DNA from: Dehalococcoidia bacterium
Lineage (GTDB): Bacteria > Chloroflexota > Dehalococcoidia > JAENJB01
Reading direction: 5' to 3'
Length of the DNA: 11,929 nucleotides
Assembly (NCBI GenBank): GCA_030690705.1
Contig: JAUYGE010000243.1
Location: 1 to 11,929, forward strand
The position numbers were made by a program, and so were the translations under genes. Under the pieces are notes generated by a model. It was given only the letters and a program-made list of their open reading frames with translations, ran no database searches and was not told the DNA's origin. Positions 7,579-11,929 of this stretch are shown here, piece after piece (the stretch's first letter is position 1; every line of letters begins with the position of its first letter).

Positions 7579-8154
7579 TCAGGCTCTAAATTGCTGTGTC
7601 AGCGAATTCATGAAAGTGTTCAGGCTCTGTCGATTGGGTACCAGCATGGGCGTTTTCTGCCGGTAGCTATCATAGCCTGCGAACATCTTGCCGAAGACAA
7701 ACTTGTCCTGCACAATAACCAGGACTATGTCCAGCAAGATGAATATCGGTGCGGCTATAAGCAAGAGACTGGACCTGGAGACTAGAATCAGAGAGAGCAT
7801 AACAAGTACAAACCCGGTTACTCCCGGGTGCCGAACGAGAGCATATAGGCCGGTGGTTATCAGTTCATCGCCAACACCGGAAGCAATGTAGGTCTTGCGA
7901 AAGGGAAGATTGATAAACAGGGAATATATCAGTAGAAGAAAAGATATTATCACCAGCCCCGAGCCCAGCCAGGTAGACCATGGGGGTAACGGTAGCTTAT
8001 CTGCCCCGAGGCTCGCCCTAGCCAGCGCGTAGAGCAATAGGCTGATACCCAGCATCCAGGCAAAAGGTTTGGCCACCGGCAACCTTCTGAGGGCGACGAT
8101 GTCAAAAAGATGCAGTATCAGGAAACCAAGACAACCTGTGGCTATATAAACCAT
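7579..8154 (-). CDS. ICMT/PEMT-like integral membrane methyltransferase
   Basis: 191-residue membrane protein with about five hydrophobic spans (4-20, 32-48, 62-82, 112-126, 129-148). The C-terminal half carries the signature of the isoprenylcysteine carboxyl methyltransferase / phospholipid methyltransferase superfamily: GLYALVRHPGVTGF (102-115), then an acidic residue in the membrane (about D150) and FAGYDSYRQKTPMLVP (158-173). In relatives the RHP and the later tyrosine region bind S-adenosylmethionine. Bacterial members act on small carboxylates, lipids or thiols, so the substrate is open. The ATG at 8154 has only a weak purine stretch upstream, and TATACT sits almost against it, so the start is moderately sure. 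First gene of a two-gene unit: the GH3 start lies 20 bases after its stop. A carboxylate-activating enzyme and a possible carboxyl/lipid methyltransferase together suggest one small modification pathway (inference). Confidence 0.82.
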   Translation of the reverse strand: MVYIATGCLGFLILHLFDIVALRRLPVAKPFAWMLGISLLLYALARASLGADKLPLPPWSTWLGSGLVIISFLLLIYSLFINLPFRKTYIASGVGDELITTGLYALVRHPGVTGFVLVMLSLILVSRSSLLLIAAPIFILLDIVLVIVQDKFVFGKMFAGYDSYRQKTPMLVPNRQSLNTFMNSLTQQFRA

Positions 8155-8250
8155 AAGTATAGACCACCCCGTACCAGTGTGGCAGGTTGTCTTGGTAATA
8201 GGAAGGGATTCTGTTCTAGAAGATAGTTCTATTAGAGGGGAATGGATTTG

Positions 8251-8286
8251 CTGAGGATAGGGCTGAGGGTAAGACTGAGGCTGAAA
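8251..8286. repeat. Three 12-base tandem repeats (CTGAGG core)
   Basis: Three adjacent 12-base units begin with CTGAGG: 8251-8262 CTGAGGATAGGG, 8263-8274 CTGAGGGTAAGA, 8275-8286 CTGAGGCTGAAA, with a further CTG after. They lie in the 157-base gap upstream of the methyltransferase and just past the end of the RHH gene. Spacing is near one helical turn, so they could be stacked protein sites, or simply a short slippage repeat. Confidence 0.5.
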
Positions 8287-8311
8287 CTGTTAGCAGTTGA
8301 TGACGGCTTGA

Positions 8312-8650
8312 TCAGACCTTTGTAGCCTTGCCGGCCGAACTACCCAGGCTTTGCAGTTTATGGGTCAGTTCTTCAAAAGTCTTATCTTCCGGTAGTTTGC
8401 CCATCTCCAGACCATAGGCAATGAAGAACTCCAGAAAACTTCGCAAGAGCTCTCTCATTCCCTGTTGGGAATAGTTGAATTCTTCCATGGTTATGTACTC
8501 TTGCTTCTTGGCGGCTGGCTCCTCTGAGCCTTGCTTCAAACAACTGTCGATAAGAAAGCTAATAAAATCCGAACGCCCCATGTCGCCACGATTCTCGTCG
8601 ATCCTAGCTATCACTCCGGCATCAACTATTAACATTCTTTTCTCGGACAT
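8312..8650 (-). CDS. Ribbon-helix-helix-like small regulator
   Basis: 112 residues. Residues 4-40 fit a ribbon-helix-helix (CopG/Arc-like) DNA-binding unit: strand KRMLIVD, helix AGVIARIDEN, turn with GRSD (25-28), helix FISFLIDSCLKQ. Such proteins dimerise, and the paired strands enter the DNA major groove. The remaining 70 residues are a polar linker and two predicted helices (62-80, 91-102), perhaps for oligomerisation or a partner. The ATG has a good AAAGGA seven bases upstream. Overlapping that site is a short palindrome, GGACTGTCC (8652-8660), a possible self-control element. It sits 97 bases after the winged-helix gene with no convincing promoter between, so they are probably co-transcribed. 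No toxin gene adjoins, so an antitoxin role is not supported. The fold assignment is by pattern only. Confidence 0.65.
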   Translation of the reverse strand: MSEKRMLIVDAGVIARIDENRGDMGRSDFISFLIDSCLKQGSEEPAAKKQEYITMEEFNYSQQGMRELLRSFLEFFIAYGLEMGKLPEDKTFEELTHKLQSLGSSAGKATKV

Positions 8651-8747
8651 CGGACAGTCCTTTCACAGTTTGTTTTGAATAAGAGGCAGCCTTAAGAATC
8701 TACTGCCACTGGTTGCCCGGAAGCGGCTGGCTGGCGAAGAATGGCCT

Positions 8748-9020
8748 TCATCTGTCAAGCCAACCAAGCATTTCGGTTATGGCATCAATACTTTTGAGTA
8801 ACTTCAAACCGGTGTCGGTCACATGGTAGGTGACACACGGATTCCCTATCTTCATCTTGGCGATGTAACCCTGGCCCATTAGAAAGCCAAGATACTTCTG
8901 TATTTGGGCATAGCTCATATTGGCGCTGTACATGATCTCGGTCTTGCCAGCCCCGTTTTCCCCTACCCTCAACATATCCGCTATTATTTCCAGGTTCGAT
9001 CTTCTATTGTTTATCTTCAT
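8748..9020 (-). CDS. Archaeal-type winged-helix DNA-binding protein
   Basis: 90 residues. The sequence follows the compact winged helix-turn-helix family common in archaea and in some Chloroflexota (HTH_45-like): NNRRSNLEIIADML first helix, GAGKTEIMYSANMSYAQIQKYLGFL helix-turn-helix (about 23-47), GYIAKMKIGN...TYHVTDTG wing (51-71), and a C-terminal helix (72-86) likely used for dimerisation. The start at ATG 9020 is chosen because AGGAG lies seven bases upstream and a consensus promoter lies 96 bases upstream. The frame can be extended to a TTG at 9137, but that would place the promoter and a GC hairpin inside coding sequence. The next gene on the strand is the ribbon-helix-helix protein. 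No ligand domain is present, so it is probably a simple DNA-binding switch; targets are unknown. Confidence 0.82.
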   Translation of the reverse strand: MKINNRRSNLEIIADMLRVGENGAGKTEIMYSANMSYAQIQKYLGFLMGQGYIAKMKIGNPCVTYHVTDTGLKLLKSIDAITEMLGWLDR

Positions 9021-9089
9021 TCCTCTTCTCCTCCCCACCCCTTTGAGCTTTTCGGCTAATTCTGGTGAGCCTTTCGACCAATAATTGAT

Positions 9090-9104
9090 GGGGCTTTCCG
9101 CCCC
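9090..9104 (-). other. Leader hairpin of the winged-helix gene
   Basis: In the predicted 5' leader the minus strand reads GGGGC-GGAAA-GCCCC, a 5-bp GC stem with a GAAA-containing loop. Two further short elements with CGAAA follow before the ribosome binding site: TGGT...ACCA (about 9065-9082) and AGCCGAAAAGCT (about 9047-9058). There is no T run after the first stem, so it is not an intrinsic terminator. No known riboswitch class was recognised. Confidence 0.35.
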
Positions 9105-9115
9105 AACCGGCTGAC

Positions 9116-9144
9116 ATAATATATCCTTCGGGGCCAAGTGTCAA
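9116..9144 (-). promoter_or_regulatory. Sigma70-type promoter of the winged-helix gene
   Basis: The minus strand has TTGACA (9139-9144, six of six), a 17-base spacer and TATTAT (9116-9121, five of six). The start would be near 9109, giving a leader of about 89 bases to the ATG at 9020. It lies 24 bases past the end of the small basic ORF, so winged-helix and RHH genes form their own unit rather than the tail of the uvrB operon. Confidence 0.78.
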
Positions 9145-9167
9145 GACTGCGGCTTCGAGAAGCAGGG

Positions 9168-9368
9168 CTACTTGCCCACCCGCTTCTGCACCGCATCCCT
9201 GTAAACCCCGGCCAGGCCCTTGCCGTGCTGAAGCATCTTGTTCCGCTTCTTGCGCCGCTTTTTCTCGCGCCGCTCGGGCTTCGTCTCCGGCGGCTGAGTT
9301 TCTTCGGTCTCGGGCTTGGTGCTGGTCAACCCACCCCCCTTCTCAAACTCGGGGGATAATCCGTTCAT
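9168..9368 (-). CDS. Small basic protein overlapping the end of uvrB
   Basis: 66 codons, not recognised. The protein is very polar: a Pro/Glu/Thr stretch (16-32), a dense Lys/Arg run (33-44, KRRKKRNK), and a conserved-looking tail [16 protein letters not shown] (48-63). Such a run suggests nucleic acid binding. It begins 26 bases inside the uvrB end in another frame; ATG 9368 has GGGAG seven bases upstream. A TTG fourteen codons in follows an AAGGGGGG stretch and is an alternative start. Position suggests translational coupling to uvrB. The basic composition could also be an accident of GC-rich sequence, so it is reported with reserve. Confidence 0.45.
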   Translation of the reverse strand: MNGLSPEFEKGGGLTSTKPETEETQPPETKPERREKKRRKKRNKMLQHGKGLAGVYRDAVQKRVGK

Positions 9369-11337
9369 CTACCAGCTCCCGCCTCAGTTCAACGATGCGG
9401 TCGCGCAAAAGGGCTGCCTTCTCGAATTCGAGGTTCCGGGCCGCCGTTTTCATCTGGGATTCCAGCTCCTTCACGAGGCGCGCTATCTCATCGCGGGAAA
9501 GGCCGACCGGCGCCTCGTAGGCAACCTTCTCCTCGGCCACCGCCTTCACCCTATCGGTGATATCCTTAATGGCCTTCCTTATACCCTGAGGCGTAATGCC
9601 ATGCTCCCGGTTGTAGGACTCCTGGATGCGCCGTCGGCGCTGCGTCTCCGCGATGGCCTGCTTCATCGAGCCCGTCATAGTGTCGGCATACATCACCACA
9701 TGACCATCGATATGCCGCGCCGCCCGCCCCATGGTCTGAATAAGAGACTGCGCCGACCTCAGAAAGCCCTCCTTATCGGCATCCAGGATGGCCACCAGGC
9801 TCACCTCTGGCAGGTCGAGCCCCTCCCGCAGCAGGTTGATGCCCACCACCACGTCGTAGACGCCCAGCCGCAGGTCTCGCAGAATCTCCACCCTCTCCAG
9901 GGTCTGCACCTCCGAGTGCAGGTAGTGAGTCTTGATTCCCATCTCTAGGAGGTACTCGGCCAACTCCTCGGCCATCCTCTTGGTAAGGGTGGTCACCAGA
10001 CAGCGCTGGCCGCGGTCGACCCGCCTCCTTATCTGCTCCAGCAGGTCATCTATCTGTCCCTTGGTCGGCTTCACCTCCACCGTGGGCTCCAGCAGCCCGG
10101 TGGGACGCACCAGCTGCTCCGCGATCTGCTGATTGTGGGCGTGCTCATAGGGCCCTGGCGTGGCGGAGACAAAGACGGCCTGGCTGATCAGGCCATCGAA
10201 CTCATCGAACTTGAGCGGCCGGTTGTCCAGTGCGGAGGGAAGGCGGAAGCCGAAATCCACCAGCGTCTCCTTCCGGGCCCGGTCACCGTTGTACATTCCG
10301 TGCAACTGCGGGATGGTCATGTGAGACTCATCCAGGAAGAGCAGAAAGTCGTCGGGGAAGTAATCGAGAAGCGTCCAGGGCCGGCTGCCCGCTGCACGGC
10401 GAGAGAGATGGCGGGAGTAGTTCTCCACCCCGGTGCAGTAGCCCGTCTCCCGGAGCATCTCAATGTCATACTTGGTGCGGGCCTCCAGCCTGGCGGCCTC
10501 CAGGATCTTCCCCTGGCTCCGAAACTCCTTGAGGCGCTCTTCGAGCTCCACCTGGATATCATCCAGGGCCGCCAGAAGGTTGTCCTGCGAGGTGACGAAG
10601 TGCTTGGCGGGATAGATATCCACCGAGTCCTTCTCCCCCAGCACCTCGCCGGTGAGCGGGTCAACCTCCACCATCCGCTCGATGATATCCCCCCAGAACT
10701 CAATCCGCAGGGCAATATCCTCATAGGCCGGCTGCAGCTCGAGGGTATCACCCCGCACCCGGAAGCGGCCGCGGGTGAAGTCGACATCGTTGCGCACATA
10801 CTGCATGTCCACCAGCTGCCGGAGCACCTTCTCGCGCAGACGCTTCTCCCCCTTCTTCAAGCTGAGGACAAAGCGACGGTACTCCTCCGGCGAGCCCAAG
10901 CCGTAGATGCAGGAGACCGAGGCTACAATAAGCACATCCCGCCGCTCGAAGAGAGACCGGGTGGCGGCATGGCGCAGCTTGTCGATCTCCTCGTTGATCT
11001 CGGTCTCCTTCTCGATGTAGGTATCCGTGTGCGGCACATAGGCCTCCGGCTGGTAGTAGTCGTAATAGCTGACGAAGTACTCCACGGCATTATTAGGCAA
11101 GAACTCCTTGAACTCGGTACATAGCTGGGCCGCCAGGGTCTTGTTGTGGCACATGACCAGCGTCGGCTTCTGCACCCTGGCCACGACGTTAGCCATGGTG
11201 AAGGTCTTGCCGCTGCCGGTTACCCCAAGCAGGACCTGCTGCTTGTAGCCGCGATGCAACCCCTCGACCAGCTTGTCCACCGCTTGGGGTTGGTCTCCGG
11301 TGAGCTGGAAATCGGAGACGATCTGGAAATCAGGCAT
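9343..11337 (-). CDS. uvrB: Excinuclease ABC subunit UvrB
   Basis: Damage-verifying helicase-like core of nucleotide-excision repair. UvrA loads it at lesions and it then recruits UvrC for dual incision. At 664 residues it is full length. Visible features: Q-motif region QLTGDQPQA (11-19), Walker A GVTGSGKT (38-45), the damage-probing beta-hairpin [12 protein letters not shown] (91-102), motif II DESH (336-339), VSATP (390-394), motif V region [14 protein letters not shown] (499-512), QTMGRAAR (534-541), and a C-terminal UVR coiled-coil domain (about 622-657) for UvrC/UvrA contact. No key residue is missing. The start is ATG 11337, with GAGGAAGG close upstream. It overlaps the end of the nuclease gene by 8 bases, so the two are co-translated. 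No LexA-type box can be seen because no promoter lies directly before it. Confidence 0.98.
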   Translation of the reverse strand: MPDFQIVSDFQLTGDQPQAVDKLVEGLHRGYKQQVLLGVTGSGKTFTMANVVARVQKPTLVMCHNKTLAAQLCTEFKEFLPNNAVEYFVSYYDYYQPEAYVPHTDTYIEKETEINEEIDKLRHAATRSLFERRDVLIVASVSCIYGLGSPEEYRRFVLSLKKGEKRLREKVLRQLVDMQYVRNDVDFTRGRFRVRGDTLELQPAYEDIALRIEFWGDIIERMVEVDPLTGEVLGEKDSVDIYPAKHFVTSQDNLLAALDDIQVELEERLKEFRSQGKILEAARLEARTKYDIEMLRETGYCTGVENYSRHLSRRAAGSRPWTLLDYFPDDFLLFLDESHMTIPQLHGMYNGDRARKETLVDFGFRLPSALDNRPLKFDEFDGLISQAVFVSATPGPYEHAHNQQIAEQLVRPTGLLEPTVEVKPTKGQIDDLLEQIRRRVDRGQRCLVTTLTKRMAEELAEYLLEMGIKTHYLHSEVQTLERVEILRDLRLGVYDVVVGINLLREGLDLPEVSLVAILDADKEGFLRSAQSLIQTMGRAARHIDGHVVMYADTMTGSMKQAIAETQRRRRIQESYNREHGITPQGIRKAIKDITDRVKAVAEEKVAYEAPVGLSRDEIARLVKELESQMKTAARNLEFEKAALLRDRIVELRRELVDERIIPRV

Positions 11338-11827
11338 CCCCTTCCTCGGAAGGCAAAGTGCACTCCTCCCCGACGCTGATCTTTTCCTGCCTCACTAGCA
11401 CATAGTTGACCTTGCCCGCGTCAATCAAGTCCTTCAGCTTCTTCTCATCCTCGGTGAGACGCGGGCGGTTACCGGTCTTCACCTCGATGAAATCAACCAC
11501 CTCGCCGTACTTGATCCCGATATAGTCAATGGGCCGGCTGCCAAAATAGAAGAGCCGGTCGTAGCCCGAGAGCTCCAGCACGCTGAGCAGCTCGTGTAGC
11601 CTGCCAGTGACCACCGCCCGGCTCTGGGTGATGGACTGGAGCAGCTCACGGGGCAGGTCCTTGAGACCGTCCTGAATCTCCCTGATCGACGCCTGGGAGG
11701 CCAGCGCGTAGAGCATCTTCTTCTCCATCTCGGCTATCTCAGTCGCCGCCGCCTTCTGCGGACGCATGAGTAACGCCACTAAGACGACCAGCAATACCAG
11801 AATTATAATTAAGAGTACGATTTCCAT
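11330..11827 (-). CDS. Membrane-anchored PD-(D/E)XK nuclease, Holliday junction resolvase-related
   Basis: 165 residues. Residues 2-22 are a strongly hydrophobic N-terminal anchor, followed by a helical charged region (24-68). The C-terminal half matches the family described as endonuclease related to archaeal Holliday junction resolvase: GRLHELL (76-82, with E79), D101 in RPIDYIGI, and E115/K117 in DFIEVKTG. Together these give the D-x13-E-x-K core of a PD-(D/E)XK nuclease, apparently intact. No activity is established for this family to my knowledge; cutting of branched DNA is inference. The chosen ATG 11827 has GAGGTG upstream; the frame stays open to the right edge, but upstream codons run through a palindromic repeat and encode no anchor-like start. 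The stop lies inside the uvrB start, so it is first in the repair operon. A membrane-fixed nuclease tied to uvrB is unusual. Confidence 0.82.
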   Translation of the reverse strand: MEIVLLIIILVLLVVLVALLMRPQKAAATEIAEMEKKMLYALASQASIREIQDGLKDLPRELLQSITQSRAVVTGRLHELLSVLELSGYDRLFYFGSRPIDYIGIKYGEVVDFIEVKTGNRPRLTEDEKKLKDLIDAGKVNYVLVRQEKISVGEECTLPSEEGDA

Positions 11828-11841
11828 GAAGACACCTCTTT

Positions 11842-11880
11842 CCGTCATTGCGACGGGCGAAGCCCCGAAGCAATCCGTCC
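11842..11880. repeat. REP-like palindromic interspersed element
   Basis: An imperfect palindrome with outer arms ATTGC (11847-11851) and GCAAT (11870-11874) encloses GGGC-GAA-GCCC (11855-11865). It has the form CATTGCGA...CGAAGC...GAAGCAATCC, seen as short intergenic repeats in several bacterial groups, including Chloroflexota as I recall. It lies just upstream of the nuclease ribosome binding site, so it is probably in the transcript leader or at the promoter. Confidence 0.6.
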
Positions 11881-11889
11881 CCGGTTCCT

Positions 11890-11909
11890 CTCCCCCCCCA
11901 GCGGGGGAG
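11890..11909. repeat. GC-rich hairpin beside the REP-like element
   Basis: CTCCCCC (11890-11896) and GGGGGAG (11903-11909) form a 7-bp stem with a 6-base loop. No T run follows on either strand within view, so it does not look like an intrinsic terminator. With the palindrome at 11842-11880 it may be one compound repeat running toward the right edge. Confidence 0.45.
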
Positions 11910-11929
11910 TCCCGATTCACTTCGTTCAT

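Noticed and set aside
8312..9020. Toxin-antitoxin module
   Set aside because: An RHH protein can be an antitoxin, but no toxin-like ORF adjoins and the partner is a winged-helix DNA-binding protein.
9021..9137. N-terminal extension of the winged-helix protein to a TTG start
   Set aside because: No ribosome binding site at the TTG. It would cover a consensus promoter and a GC hairpin, while ATG 9020 has an ideal AGGAG.
9021..9180. Second minus-strand open frame through the region between the small basic ORF and the winged-helix gene
   Set aside because: It has no plausible start, overlaps the promoter and leader, and shows no recognisable domain.
10135..11124. 329-codon plus-strand open frame
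   Set aside because: It lies wholly antisense to uvrB, whose motifs are complete. Its composition (Leu/Gly/His/Val) is typical of a GC-rich antisense shadow.
9343..11337. Possible frameshift or truncation in uvrB
   Set aside because: All helicase motifs, the beta-hairpin and the UVR domain are present in one frame at normal length.
11828..11929. 34-residue N-terminal extension of the nuclease to the window edge
   Set aside because: It reads through the palindromic repeat and GC hairpin. The ATG at 11827 starts directly with the membrane anchor and has GAGGTG upstream.

Overview
The window looks like bacterial chromosome from Chloroflexota, probably Dehalococcoidia or a near relative. This is inference. 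It rests on an FtsK with a charged insertion in its alpha domain, a LuxR-type two-component set whose kinase carries a 7TM/GAF sensor, an archaeal-style winged-helix regulator beside a ribbon-helix-helix protein, and an interspersed palindrome of the ATTGC...GCAAT type. No rRNA, tRNA, insertion sequence, CRISPR array or phage gene was found.

Layout. (1) 12-1898, plus strand: FtsK/SpoIIIE-type DNA translocase, with a frame still open at the left edge. Everything after it is on the minus strand, so ftsK converges on the signalling genes. (2) 5741-2013, minus: a two-component operon. A multi-TM/GAF/HisKA_3 histidine kinase is read from a strong sigma70-type promoter. It abuts a NarL/LuxR response regulator with no gap. 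A second, paralogous regulator follows 180 bases later; it has lost a recognisable HTH and carries a ferredoxin-like output domain instead. (3) 8154-5927, minus: a two-gene unit of an ICMT/PEMT-like membrane methyltransferase and a GH3-family acyl-adenylating enzyme, closed by a clear intrinsic terminator at about 5843-5882. (4) 9020-8312, minus: two small DNA-binding proteins, a winged-helix protein with its own consensus promoter and a short structured leader, and a ribbon-helix-helix protein. (5) 11827-9168, minus: a DNA-repair group of a membrane-anchored PD-(D/E)XK nuclease related to Holliday junction resolvases, UvrB (8-base overlap), and a small basic protein overlapping the uvrB end. 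A palindromic REP-like element and a second hairpin lie upstream of the nuclease at the right edge.

How it fits together. The flanks are GC-rich housekeeping DNA (chromosome segregation, nucleotide-excision repair). The centre (about 2000-9100) has visibly lower GC and holds lineage-specific sensing, regulation and an uncharacterised acyl-activation/methylation pair. The kinase probably phosphorylates both regulators. One (3671-3042) can act on DNA. The other (2861-2013) seems built for protein interaction, ligand response or phosphate competition. The parts most worth a second look are this HTH-less regulator, the GH3 + ICMT-like pair, and the winged-helix/RHH pair with its leader.
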